In this document: positions 51,469 to 63,523 of the stretch, in pieces
Layout: every line of letters starts with the position of its first letter
Numbering within the stretch: the stretch's first letter is position 1
DNA from: Physella acuta
Lineage: Eukaryota > Mollusca > Gastropoda > Physidae
Length of the DNA stretch: 64,000 bases
Direction: 5' to 3'
Assembly: GCF_028476545.1 (NCBI RefSeq)
Contig: NW_026731692.1
Span: 255,501-319,500, forward strand
Translations under genes and position numbers: made by a program
Notes under the pieces: model-generated
The model's input: only the letters and a program-made list of their open reading frames with translations
Told to the model about the DNA's origin: nothing
The model's database searches: none

Positions 51469-51693
51469 TTATATTATCGCTGAAGCTTGATTTCCATCAG
51501 CACACAGGGGTGTGATGGGGACCGGGGTTAGCTCCCCTCGCAGAAATTTGTCAATAAATTCTGTTGCTATTTTAGACGTGACCTTCACCTCGTTGCAGAT
51601 ATAGACGTTCTGTTCTGGGCTGTCTAGTACTATCAGAAGAGGGCATGTATCATCCAGGTCGGCAAAGTCTCGTACATTATCAGAGATTTCATC
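51469..51693 (-). CDS. Nucleoredoxin last exon
   Basis: Acceptor GCTTAG. 75 codons: DEISDNVRDFADLDDTCPLL, IVLDSPEQNVYICN, then FIDKFLRGELTPVPIT and a 15-residue tail before TAA at 51469-51471. It matches the C-terminal thioredoxin-like domain of nucleoredoxin. Confidence 0.92.
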   Translation of the reverse strand, partial: DEISDNVRDFADLDDTCPLLIVLDSPEQNVYICNEVKVTSKIATEFIDKFLRGELTPVPITPLCADGNQASAII

Positions 51694-54600
51694 CTAAGCA
51701 CAAAAGCACAAACAGTTGAATCATTGAAATAACCAAAATCAAGACATTCATAAATCTGTTAAGTTTTTAGAATGTTAAAGTTTTAATAATTCAGCCTCAT
51801 CTATTTATTTATGCAGTAAGTTATGTAAATATCTGCTTTTGTTTTTAACAAAGCTATCTATTATTATAAGAAAAGAACTAGCACTTGATGTAAGTTATAA
51901 AAATACCTGCTGTTGTTTTTCCGACGAGCTACTTCAAATGATAGAATAAGCTGGACTTACCTCCCCTGCCACAAAAAAGAAAAGGTCCCTCTCTTCTCCT
52001 TTCTCGGCTTCTTTATTAGCTGCATCAGACAGCACTGCTCTCCCTTGTTTAAGACCAGGTTCTGTCCCATCTGAGAATAAATTAACATTTTTTTTCATCA
52101 ACTTATTTTTCAATGTTAACATTTTTGGCATTGTTAACTTTTTGCCTTCACCTAAATGAAATGAAAAAAATAAACTAAATCTTCCAGGTAAACTACTATA
52201 TAAGCCTTTCATGAAATTTTTTTTTTTTTTATAACTACCAGTTTTGATTTTTAAAAAAAAGCCTTTTGTAAAACCCTTTTGTAATACATTTTTAAAAACT
52301 GAGAACAATTAGAAATATATTTAGAAATAGCAATCTTTATATAGCCACTTGTTTTAAATAATGCATACTAGATGTTGATGTGAAAGTATCGCAAATTCAA
52401 GCGGTAGAAATAACATTTGTAACTTCCCTTCAAATTAAAATGTATTTTTAAAAACAAGGATGAAACAGGATCAAAGGCATGTTACAATGGAAACAGCACA
52501 TATTACAACTGCCTTGCACACACAATAATCCACTTCAACACACTGTGTACAACTTAAAAACTAGCAACTCTACATCTGTTCAGGTGATGAATGGTGATTT
52601 ATCTATGGCAAGGGCAGAGCACTCTAAGTGACTGACATCATATCATGGGAGATAATTACAAGCTTACTACCAACTATTCCACCAGGAAATAGTTACCATT
52701 AGTGGAAAAAAAAACAGCAATAAATTCCTCTCAGAAGAGCAGTAATCAGTTTTCTGAAGTGTTGTGTGAATAAGGAACAAGTAAATCATTTTTGCTTTGA
52801 GTTTATGCAATTAGAAAGTTATTTACATCCCATTTTAAATCAACAAGGGACATATTTTTACATAATTTTAAGTGAAATAAATTCACCAAATGTTAAAAAC
52901 AGGTTTTTAAACCTAAAACAGCATTTCCCCCAATTTTTAAAAAAATTGTTAGGTTAAACAACCAAATTAACATTGATTGGAGCCCCAGTAATCTGATTGG
53001 TCAAAATATTCTGAAAAGTTAACTAGATGATAATGATACCCTGGTCATTCTCAGCAGCATCTAAAGAAAGGGAAAATTGAAATTGTAAATGTGCAACAGA
53101 CAGCTGCCCAGAGGAGGATTAAATGAAAGTTGACAGGAAGTGGACTCAGATGGATGGAAATTTGGCAGGAGTGGGGTTAAGGGACAGGAGGGTTGGGAAG
53201 GGGGGGGGGGGGGGATGGTGTAGTCAGTGCAAGTTGTTTTTTTTAGGTTGAGTCAATTATGCTAGTGAAGTCAGAAAACTGTAATGTTTGGATGAAGACA
53301 TTAGGTGGAGTCAATAATACTGGTGGAGTCAGGAACTTCAGTATTGGGTGGAGTCAGGAAACTATCAGGTAGTATCATCAGGAGTCAGGAAACTTTGATG
53401 TTAGGTAGAGTCAGGAATCGTCATTATCAGGTAGTATCATCGGGAGTCAGGAAATTTTCCATGTTAAATGGAGTCATTTGTTAGAGTCAATATATTGGTG
53501 GAGTCAGAAAACTTTAATGTTGGGTGGAGTCAGGAAACTTTAATGTTGGGTGGAGTCAGGAAACTTCAATGTTGGGTGGAGTCAGTAAAATTTAATGTTG
53601 GGTGGAGTCAGGAAACTTCAATGTTGGGTGGAGTCAGGAAACTTCAATGTTGGGTGGAGTCAGGAAACTTCAATATTAGGTGGAGTCAGGAAACTTCAAT
53701 GTTGGGTGGAGTCAGAAAACTTCAATGTTAGGTGGAGTCAGAAAACTTCAATGTTAGGTGGAGTCAGGAAACTTCAATATTAGGTGGAGTCAGGAAACTT
53801 CAATGTTGGGTGGAGTCAGAAAACTTCAATGTTAGGTGGAGTCAGGAAACTTCAATGCTGGGTGGAGTCAACAAATGCCTGCTAATATTGGGACTTCAAA
53901 TGAGACAAGGTCTTAGGGTCTTGATACCGATCATATCAAATATTCAAGAGACTATTAATAAAATCATTCAGGCTTAAAGACTTCTTTTTTAGAGACTGGC
54001 TTATTTTTAAGCTAGGCTTTAATAATTCTATTCAGGTATGCTTTGAGCCTATTGATACAATGTAGGCCTAAGGTCTATTGATATCCTAAGCTAACAAATG
54101 GATACTAGATACCCTAGATATAGAGTGCTCAGGTTACTTTTAAAAGTTGCAATTGAAAAAGAAACAAATCGAAACAAATATTTATATTAAAATTCCTAAA
54201 GCTGCAGGCAATCCAAAAAAGTTAAAATATGAAAAAAAAAAGTGAAACATATTAAAAAAATGATCAGTAAAGGTATGATCAACATACCTGTGAAATAGAT
54301 AACACACATGTTCTCATTCAGGTGAAGCGAAGATAAAGCTGTGAGCTCTTCGATGGGTTGTGGGTACCAGGGGAAATCCTGTACACAAAATAAAGTCTCA
54401 AAACAACAGCTACCACTAGGGGGGGGGGGGGGGGGTAAGAGGATAAATGTAATTTAAGCAAACAGTTGTGGTGGGGTGTGAGATAAGCAGAGTTTAAAGA
54501 TTTTAAAAATTAAATTAGGATTTGCTTGATCCTGCATTGTACCGAAAAATAATAATAATAAAATAATAATAAAAAAATAAAGTTCAGTCAGGCTATTTAA

Positions 54601-56079
54601 TTCGAAGATTAATTACGTCCAGGATAATGTCGTAGAAAAAAAAATCACCCGATTTTTTCAAATCCCCAGAAACAATTAGATCTATGTTCTACACACAAAT
54701 AAATGTAAGCCTTTAATAAGGAGTCATGTTTTGTTAAGGAAACCATAAAATCCTGAGAATAAACTTAAAGGTCCTTTTAAAGAAGCCATAAAGTCCTGTT
54801 AAAATACTGTTATAATGAGACTATAATGTTGTTTTAAAGGAAGGACAATGTCCTACTAAAGAAGTCCTATAGTCCTACCTTGCACTTCTCATCTTCAGCG
54901 ACTGCCTGTCTGCCATTCATGGTGATGATGTTCCCCTTCTCATCAACCAACACCAGCATAGGAATGCCTGGGTCAAAAGTTTTCATAGTTGGAGTCCACT
55001 AGTGCATTCACCACTTTCACCATACACTTATCCATTATTGCCATCATACATTCACACAAAAGCTCCACCCTATATCCACCCACACATAATCCACCTACCT
55101 GCTCGACCACACATCCACCCCAACCACACATTGCCCAATGTCACCAACACACATACACTTACCACACATGCACCCACCAACACTTCCACACATCCATCCA
55201 CCACCTCCACCAACACTTCCACACATCCATCCACCACCTCCACCAACACTTTCACACATCCATCCACCACCTCCACCAACACCCCATCCACCGACCAGTT
55301 CCACCCCACATTCACCCACCAACACTTCCACACATCCATCCACCACCTCCACCAACACTTCCACACATCCATCCACCACCTCCACCAACACCCCATCCAC
55401 CGACCAGTTCCACCCCACATTCACCCACCAACACTTCTACACATCCATCCACCACCTCCACCAACACCCCATCCACCGACCAGTTCCACCCCACATTCAC
55501 CCACCAACACTTCTACACATCCATCCACCACCTCCACCAACACCCCATCCACCGACCAGCTCCACCCCACATTCACCCACCAACACTTCTACACATCCAT
55601 CCACCACCTCCACCAACACCCCATCCACCGACCAGCTCCACCCCACATTCACCCACCAACACTTCCAAACATCCATCCACCACCTCCACCCACACACCAT
55701 CCACCAACCAGCTCGACCACACATCCACCCACACCTCCCTCCACCACCCAGCTCCACCACACATCCACCACCCATCCACCACCTATCCACCAGCTCCACC
55801 ACCCATCCACCAGCTCCACCACACATCCACCCACACCTCCCTCCACCGACCAGCTCCACCACCCATCCACCTACCATCCACCCCAAAATGTTTCTTCACT
55901 GCCTGGTTCCTGGGGTCATCATACGGTACAGTCAGCCACGGCATGCCGGCAACATGGCGCTGGAAGGCTTCCTCTGAGCGGTCAGCAGACACGAAGATCA
56001 CCTGGAACTTCTCGCCTCTGGACTTTAGCGTCTCATAGGCTCTCATCAGCTGGGGGTCGAAGTACCGGCACGGTAGGCA
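51469..56079 (-). CDS. Nucleoredoxin-like protein, C-terminal part (5' exons not found)
   Basis: Thioredoxin-fold oxidoreductase of the nucleoredoxin/tryparedoxin family; in vertebrates it regulates Wnt signalling by binding Dishevelled. Five exons on the minus strand: 55875-56079, 54879-54967, 54288-54378, 51961-52070 and 51469-51693, phases 1,0,1,0, total 239 residues plus stop. The first begins CLPCRYF, the active-site CxxC of the central thioredoxin domain (vertebrate CPPC), followed by FQVIFVSADRSEEAFQRHVA and GMPWLTVPYDDPRN. Next come GIPMLVLVDEKGNIITMNGR, DFPWYPQPIEELT, DLFFFVAGE and a C-terminal thioredoxin-like domain ending in LRGELTPVPIT plus a short tail. The residue before CLPC (normally Trp) and the N-terminal domain must lie upstream, beyond 56.1 kb; I could not find them in the rest of the window. 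Confidence 0.92.
51961..52070 (-). CDS. Nucleoredoxin exon DLFFFVAGE
   Basis: Acceptor TCTCAG, donor GTAAGT. Encodes DGTEPGLKQGRAVLSDAANK, an acidic/Lys stretch, and LFFFVAGE. Confidence 0.9.
52310..53200. other. Nucleoredoxin intron, nothing recognised
   Basis: AT-rich intron with a G run near 53200. The short open frame near 52766 has no recognisable protein. Confidence 0.4.
53245..53875. repeat. 26-bp minisatellite (GTGGAGTCAGGAAACTTCAA)
   Basis: About 22 copies of GGTGGAGTCAGGAAACTTCA plus ATGTTG, more diverged at the left edge. Gly/Trp-rich frames arise from it. Confidence 0.95.
54288..54378 (-). CDS. Nucleoredoxin exon DFPWYPQPIEEL
   Basis: Acceptor GTACAG, donor GTATGT. Encodes DFPWYPQPIEELTALSSLHL and then NENMCVIYFT. 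The FPW.P.P..EL motif is diagnostic of nucleoredoxin. Confidence 0.93.
54879..54967 (-). CDS. Nucleoredoxin exon GIPMLVLVDEKGN
   Basis: Acceptor ACCCAG, donor GTAGGA. Encodes the cis-Pro strand (GIPMLVLVD) and ITMNGRQAVAEDEKCK. Phase 1 to 0. Confidence 0.93.
55000..55874. repeat. CCATCCACCACCTCCACC minisatellite on exon donor side
   Basis: Nested repeat of CATCCATCCACCACCTCCAC and CAACACTTCCACACATCCA, with a higher-order unit containing GACCAGTTCCACCCCACATT. It runs up to the donor of the CxxC exon. Open frames up to 367 codons (His/Pro/Thr-rich) are artefacts of the repeat. Confidence 0.95.
55875..56079 (-). CDS. Nucleoredoxin exon with CxxC active site
   Basis: Acceptor CCCCAG, donor GTAGGT. 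205 bases with CLPC as the first four residues and VIFVSADRSEEAF, MPWLTVPY and KHFGVDG following. Minisatellites abut both of its splice sites. Confidence 0.93.
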
Positions 56080-56084
56080 CTGGG

Positions 56085-57235
56085 GAGGTCAAGGACCTTT
56101 TATAGACGGACCACAGGGGTAGGTCAAGGTCATTTATAGACGGACCATAGGGGTAGGTCAAGGTCATTTTATAGACGGACCACGGGGGCAGGACATTTTA
56201 TAGACGGACCACGGGGGCAAGACATTTTATAGACGGACCACAGGGGCAGGACATTTTATAGATAGACCACAGGGGCATGTTAAGGACATTTTATAGACGG
56301 ACCACAGGGGCAGGACATTTTATAGACGGACCACAGGGGCAGGACATTTTATAGATAGACCACAGGGGAGGTCAAAGACATTTTATAGACGGACCACAGG
56401 GGCAGGACATTTTATAGATAGACCACAGGGGTAGGTCAAGGTCATTCATAGACGGACCATAGGGGTAGGTCAAGGTCATTTTATAGACGGACCACGGGGG
56501 CAGTACATTTTATAGACGGACCACGGGGGCAAGACATTTTATAGACGGACCACAGGGGCAGGACATTTTATAGATAGACCACAGGGGCAGGTTAAGGACA
56601 TTTTATAGACGGACCACAGGGGCAGGACATTTTATAGACGGACCACGGGGGCAAGACATTTTATAGACGGACCACAGGGGCAGGACATTTTATAGATAGA
56701 CCACAGGGGCAGGACATTTTATAGACGGACCACGGGGGCAAGACATTTTATAGACGGACCACAGGGGCAGGACATTTTATAGATAGACCACAGGGGCAGG
56801 TTAAGGACATTTTATAGACGGACCACAGGGGCAGGACATTTTATAGACGGACCACAGGGGCAGGACATTTTATAGATAGACCACAGGGGAGGTCAAAGAC
56901 ATTTTATAGACGGACCACAGGGGCAGGACATTTTATAGACGGACCACAGGGGCAGGACATTTTATAGATAGACCACAGGGGCAGGTTAAGGACATTTTAT
57001 AGACGGACCACAGGGGCAGGACATTTTATAGATAGACCACAGGGGCAGGTTAAGGACATTTTATAGACGGACCACAGGGGCAGGACATTTTATAGATAGA
57101 CCACAGGGGCAGGACATTTTATAGATAGACCACAGGGGAGGTCAAAGACATTTTATAGACGGACCATATGGGCAGTTTAAGGTCATTTCTAGACGGACCA
57201 CAGGAGCAGGAGGTCAAAGATATTTTATAGACTGA
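56085..57235. repeat. Minisatellite of about 30 bp on exon acceptor side
   Basis: More than 35 copies of ATTTTATAGACGGACCACAG plus GGGCAGGAC. The first unit supplies the pyrimidine tract and AG of the CxxC-exon acceptor (minus strand CTTGACCTCCCCAG). Confidence 0.95.
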
Positions 57236-57722
57236 TTGGTGCCAATATTACAATTACGAACGAAGAAAACATAGAACAGTGATCATAGAAAAGTTATTGC
57301 CATAGCATTGGCTATAAATCGGGACTACCTCTAGGGAACAGAGGACTTTAGAATGGACATGTTGTATGGAAATTGTCGTTGCAGTAATTAGAAATCTTTA
57401 AATATTCACAACAAATTCGTGTCAGACTGGTATTACATAACGTATTCATATAACAGTTTCTGGACACTACCCAAACGCTGGTCAGTAAAACAATATGACT
57501 TTCCCCGCGGGTGGTATATTAATGGTGTATGAATGTGAATGCCATATATTTACAGCAATTTGTGTTCCCTCTCAGAATACTTTATGCTACATATGACATT
57601 TATAGCTATCTGAACACGATCTATACAAGAATAATTTCCAAAACTCTATTGTTAAAAATACACGCTTCAAAACTCGAATAGATTGTCTTTAAAATAAAAT
57701 AAACCGGGAGTGATCTCCCCTA

Positions 57723-58218
57723 AACTTTCTCGAATATTCTTATATAAAATAACAGGGGATGGGAACTCGGGCTATAGACATGATTTTTAATCCATTTTAA
57801 ATACTTAAAGTTTTAAAAATAGAATAAAATCTCGTAGACAAATTAATTGCACACCAAGTGAACGCGAAATAAAAAAGCGCATAATAGTGCGCAATATTAT
57901 TATTACTTTTAAAATTTACATTAGTTTTTTGAGAAATCGGAAGTAGCGTAAAGTACTACTTCCAGTCAACGGAAATGACTCAAAATTTAATAGAAGGTAG
58001 AGAATTAGATCTTTTACTTACGTATGAAATTTCATTTATCTATCTGAAATAGTACTCAAGTTATAGGCTTTTGAAAAATTCAAAGTAGGAAAAGTACCAC
58101 TTCCGGTTATCGGAAATCGCTCAAAAGTTGATACGGATCTACGATTTTGATTAAATACTTATATATGAAATTTCATCAACCTAGCTGTAACGGTACTCAA
58201 GTTATCGTGTTTACACAC

Positions 58219-58264
<46 letters not shown>

Positions 58265-58402
58265 ACAGACATACGGACAAGATTGCAAAATTATGTTTTT
58301 CCGTATCAGTGAGATGCAAAACGTCGAGATTTGCAAAAATCTCGATTTTGTTTTTTTGCACGATTACAAGACTTTCTCTATACTTCGTATATACGAGAAA
58401 GT
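57723..58402. mobile_element. ACTTTCTCG-family TIR element, best copy
   Basis: Left TAAACTTTCTCGAATATTCT, right (inverted) TTTACTTTCTCGTATATACG. The interior has three roughly 125-bp units with CACTTCCGGTTATCGGAAAT and TATGAAATTTCATC, and a (CA)n run at 58218-58260. Confidence 0.6.
58218..58260. repeat. (CA)n microsatellite
   Basis: About 20 CA units inside the TIR element; other family copies also carry CA-rich sequence here. Confidence 0.9.
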
Positions 58403-58789
58403 AAAAAAGTGGGGAATCTTTATTAAAACTAAACATACTCTCCCAACTTTTTAACCAATTATTTCTAATTTACCAAGGTAAAAAGTATAATAAATTTAGG
58501 AGCGACACACACTAGTCGCACGAAAAGATAACCAGGGTACTCATAATCTCCCCTGAGAGAGTTACTTCTCTGTATAAAGGTAGCGGATAGTAGTTGCCAG
58601 AAGACATTCAGGTCCCATGGCCCAGCAGTTAACCTTTGACTTCTGTCCGCGTATACGTGTAGGGTGAAGCAGCGAATGCCAATAAGTTTTATTTTCAGGA
58701 TATTAAAACTAAGGGAGGCTGGTCATAAGAAGTTTTTTTTTTTTTTTTTTTTTTTTTAAACTTCAGGAGGAACTTATAAAGTGAGAAAA

Positions 58790-60225
58790 TGGGATTTTAA
58801 AATGTTGGGTGAAATTGAATGGAGTTACTGGTGTAAGAATTAGGGTATGGTAAAAGTGGGTGGAGTTACTGGTGAAGGTATTAGGGTATGGTGAAAGTGG
58901 GTGGAGTTACTGGTGTAGGTATTAGGGTATGGTGAAAGTGGGTGGAGTTACTGGTGTAAGTATTAGGGTATGGTGAAAGTGGGTGGAGTTACTGGTGTAA
59001 GTATTAGGGTATGGTGAAAGTGGGTGGATTTACTGGTGTAGGTATTAGGGCATGGTGAAAGTGGGTGGAGTTACTGTTGTAGGTATTAGGGTATGGTGAA
59101 AGTGGGTGGAGTTACTGTTGTAGGTATTAGGGTATGGTGAAAGTGGGTGGAGTTACTGGTGTAAGTATTAGGGTATGGTGAAAGTGGGTGGAGTTACTGG
59201 TGTAAGTATTAGGGTATGGTGAAAGTGGATGGAGTTACTGGTGAAGGTATTGGGGTATGGTGAAAGTGGGTGGAGTTACTGGTGTAAGTATTAGGGTATG
59301 GTGAAAGTGGGTGGAGTTACTGGTGTAGGTATAAGGGCATAGTAAAAGTGGGTGGAGTTACTGGTGTAGGTAATAGGGTATGGTGAAAGTGGGTGGAGTT
59401 ACTGGTGTAAGTATTGGGGTATGGTGAAAGTGGGTGGAGTTAATGGTGTGAGTATAAGGGTATGGTGAAATTGGTTCGAGTTACTGGTGTAGGTAATAGG
59501 GTATGGTGAAAGTGGGTGGAGTTAATGGTGTGAGTATAAGGGTATGGTGAAAGTGGGTGGAGTTACTGGTGTAAGTATTGGGGTATGGTGAAAGTGGGTG
59601 GAGTTACTGGTGTAGGTATAAGGGCATAGTGAAAGTGGGTGGAGTTACTGGTGTAGGTATAAGGGCATAGTGAAAGTGGGTGGAGTTACTGGTGAAGGTA
59701 TTGGGGTATGGTAAAAGTGTGTGGAGTTACTGGTGTAAGTATTAGGGTATGGTGAAAGTGGGTGGAGTTACTGGTGTAGGTAATAGGGTATGGTGAAAGT
59801 GGGTTGAGTTACTGGTGTAAGTATTGGGGTATGGTGAAAGTGGGTGGAGTTACTGGTGTAAGTATTGGGGTATGGTGAAAGTGGGTGGAGTTACTGGTGT
59901 AGGTATAAGGGCATAGTGAAAGTGGGTGGAGTTACTGGTGTAGGTATTAGGGTATGGTGAAAGTGGGTGGAGTTACTGGTGTAAGTATTGGGGTATGATG
60001 AAAGTGGGTGGAGTTAATGGTGTAGGTATTAGGGTATGGTGTAAGTGGGTGGAGTTACTGGTGTAAGTATTGGGGTATGGTGAAAGTGGGTGGAGTTAAT
60101 GGTTTGAGTATAAGGGTATGGTGAAAGTGGGTGGAGTTAATGGTGTGAGTATAAGGGTATGGTGAAAGTGGGTGGAGTTAATGGTGTGAGTATAAGGGTA
60201 TGGTGAAAGTGGGTGGAGTTACTTG
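58790..60225. repeat. 41-bp minisatellite (GTGGAGTTACTGGTGTAAGT)
   Basis: About 35 copies of GGAGTTACTGGTGTAAGTAT plus TAGGGTATGGTGAAAGTGGGT, with several variant subtypes. Confidence 0.97.
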
Positions 60226-60885
60226 TTATAAGAATAGGAAAGTATAAAAAAATATATTTGTAAAATGAATTATTAACAAGCACCTAAGATGGTGTTCATG
60301 CAAAACAGAAACAAATTACTTTAAACAGAATGAAATTCAAAAGAACTGCCGTGTTTACTTTAGACTTTTACTTTATAAACATGCCATCTTTTGGTCCAAT
60401 ATCTGACGGGGCATGACAACAGTAAACTTTCAACTTTTAAAATTGGAATAGCTCTCACCTCCAACCCTCCTTACCCGAAACAGATTATGATCAGGATTAT
60501 CAGCGTAAAAAGGTGTCTGTTACACGGCAAGCTACCCCCCCCCCCCCAGTTCTACGTCATTGTCTTCCGGCACCGCCATTAAATCACCATTGAGTCCTTC
60601 AAACAAGTACACCGTTTCCCGGTCACATGACTCCCGTCAAGCTACTAACTAAAAAAAAAATTTCCACCCAGGTAATTTGTCAGGAGCGCCTCCATTATCC
60701 AGGGTGCTCACCCCCCACCCCCACCCCAGACGCGCGTTGTATAATCAGGCAGGTGTAAAGATTTATGAGGGGGGGAGCTGCCCTGCCCTGCCCGTCTGCT
60801 GAATGGGGGGGGGGGGGCGTGTGTTTTATCCCCTGGGATTTCAAGACAAGCAAGCGCTGATCCAAATAAACTCGGGCCACTGAGG
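60226..60885. other. Spacer between two minisatellites
   Basis: Plain DNA with C or G runs near 60540, 60710 and 60805. No gene is recognised. Confidence 0.4.
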
Positions 60886-60889
60886 TGTG

Positions 60890-61895
60890 TATAGACACGT
60901 GAGTATGGGTAACATAGGGCCATCTAGATAAGTCGTACAAGTATGGGTAACATAGGGCCATCTAGATAAGCCATACGAGTATGGGTAACATAGGGCCATC
61001 TAGATAAGTCGTACAAGTATGGGTAACATAGGGCCATCTAGATAAGCCATACGAGTATGGGTAACATTGGGCCATCTAGATAAGTCGTACAAGTATGGGT
61101 AACATTGGCCATCTAGACATAAGAGTGTGGGTAACATTGGGCCATCTAGATAAGACATACGAGTATGGGTAACATTGGGCCATCTAGATAAGACATACGA
61201 GTATGGGTAACATTGGGCCATCTAGACATACGAGTATTGGTAATATTGGGCCATATAGATAAGACATACATATATGGGTAACATTGGCCATCTAGATAAG
61301 ACATACGAGTATGGGTAACATCGAGGTGTGTATAGACATACGAGTATGGGTAACATAGAGCCATCTAGACATACATGTATGGGTAACATAGAGCCATCTA
61401 GACATACATGTATGGGTAACATAGAGCCATCTAGACATACATGTATGGGTAACATAGAGCCATCTAGACATACATGTATGGGTAACATAGAGCCATCTAG
61501 ACATACATGTATGGGTAACATAGAGCCATCTAGACATACATGTATGGGTAACATAGAGCCATCTAGACATACATGTATGGGTAACATAGAGCCATCTAGA
61601 CATACATGTATGGGTAACATAGAGCCATCTAGACATACATGTATGGGTAACATAGAGCCATCTAGACATACATGTATGGGTAACATAGAGCCATCTAGAC
61701 ATACATGTATGGGTAACATAGAGCCATCTAGACATACATGTATGGGTAACATAGAGCCATCTAGACATACATGTATGGGTAACATAGGGCCATCTAGACA
61801 TACGAGTATGGGTAACATATGGCCAACTAGACATACGAGTATGGGTAACATTGGGCCATCTAGACATACGAGTATGGGTAACATATGGCCATCTA
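60890..61895. repeat. 33-bp minisatellite (CATGTATGGGTAACATAGAG)
   Basis: About 14 nearly perfect 33-bp copies (61360-61790) flanked by 38-41 bp variants containing GATAAGTCGTACAAG. Because 33 is divisible by three, several frames on both strands stay open (up to 261 codons); they are not genes. Confidence 0.97.
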
Positions 61896-61929
61896 AGTAA
61901 GTCATGCGACTTTGGGTTACATATGGGGG

Positions 61930-63120
61930 CATGTATAGGCATGTAATGGATCCGAAAAATTGAAATTTTCTAGGTTTATTTTGTCCTAGATTCTGGACCC
62001 TCCCCAAGTTGTCATCGAACCAATTTTGATCGCATTCACATCCTTATGCATTTTTTTTTAAATAGATGGAAAAAAAATTCCATTATGGAAGTGATTAGAG
62101 TGAAAAAATAATTCTATTCACTGGCCAGGAAAGCTTGAAATTAAAAAAAAACTAAACGGGAAGTTTAAGGCTATAAATAGCAGTGACGTAAGTAAAGCCC
62201 CAGTTCCTAAAGGGTTAACTCGACGGATAAAAAACCCATTCTTTCCGCTAGATAAAAACGGTTTACAGATGCACACTGCATAGGTGTGAATTCGTGTGCA
62301 TGTGTTAAGGTTATAAAAAACCTACCCATCATGTGGTGTGGGTGGCCCACAACATTGCCCCTGGAGCCGAAATATGGCCCTGTATCTAAAGCCATAACCC
62401 AAATCCTAACTACTAATAAAACAACTTGTATTGTTCTATTCAATAACACTATTGCGAGAGACCCATAGATTTCTCATTAACCAAAAACTTCAACCAATCT
62501 TTAATTAAACTACTTGTAATTAAATACCACCACTGCGAGAGACAAATAGATTCCTCTCCACCAACAACCCTGACTGTAAAATCACTCAACACCTTTACTC
62601 CGTTTACCAAAACCACACATTTTTTTTTAAACCAACAACCCGAGCGTAGGGTCTAGAGCTGGGTGTTTTCTGAGATTAGGCGCCCCAGCCCGGGCTACGG
62701 TATACACCCAACTACAGCTAATGGAAAGGGGCGAAAGTAGCATCGATGGTTTTACCTACTGGCTAGGAAAGATAATCACCATTGATGTCTTTTGAACCCT
62801 CGGTTTATCTCCCTTACCTACCACAACTCCGTTTTTTTTTTTAAAGTTGAAATAAAAATAAACATTTTAAAAATATATTTAAGATTACCGAGATTTTTAA
62901 ATCCTCCTCTTTCCTCCCTCCCACCTACAATCTACATATACTATTTTATTCGTTTTTTCCTCCGCACGTGTATATATTTGAAAAAGATGTGTTTGAATGT
63001 GCCGTGTTTTTATTTTTGTATTCGCTACACACCATGCACCTGTCTCAAACATTGAGATAAAACTGTAGGCAATAAATTTTTTTTTACTCACGACAGGAAT
63101 AGCCAGGATTACGTCATGAA
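61930..63120. other. Unassigned DNA
   Basis: No gene or element recognised. A short repeat ACTACT(A/T)GTAAT(T/A)AAA..AACACTATTGCGAGAGAC / ACCACTGCGAGAGAC lies at about 62435-62545. Confidence 0.4.
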
Positions 63121-63361
63121 TATCTCACGCTGGGGGGGGGGGGCTGTGTGGACCACCAGTGTGGGACTTTGTGGTGCAGTGGGGTAACTAGGGTGGTGCT
63201 GAGAGAGAGAGAGAGGGGGGGGGGGGGTTGTTCGCCCTGGGCGGCAATTTTATTTTCTTGAATTTAAAAAAAAAATCTATTTACAAACCCACACGCCTCG
63301 ACAAAATTGAGTCTCATATTTAAGTAACTAAATAAGTAAGATAGTGGGGGAGAGGGGGTGC

Positions 63362-63523
63362 TTCTTTCAGACATTTTTCTTCGCGGGTTGGAGGAATAGC
63401 GTTTCAAACTAGATAAAGCATATGATTTAAAAAAAATTTATATCAATTTTTTTTTTCGTTATTTCTTTCGGGGGGGGGGGGGGGGGGGTCGAGTGGAACA
63501 AAGCGAAGCCTGAAAGAAACTCG
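63362..63523. mobile_element. hAT-type MITE (GTTTCTTCCAG family), decayed
   Basis: CTTCTTTCAGACATTTTTCT at the left, ATATCAATTTTTTTTTTCGT and a G run inside, GCCTGAAAGAAACTCGG at the right. Confidence 0.5.

Noticed and set aside
53468-53977. Gly/Trp/Ser-rich frames (MLGGVRKLQCWVE units)
   Set aside because: Direct translation of the 26-bp minisatellite; equal frames occur at other offsets.
54989-56105. Open frames of 279-367 codons rich in His, Pro and Thr
   Set aside because: They translate the CCATCCACC minisatellite in three frames at once and run over the real nucleoredoxin exon on the other strand.
61222-62007. Long open frames (190-261 codons) on both strands
   Set aside because: A 33-bp tandem repeat leaves all these frames open; there is no start context, splice signal or known domain.
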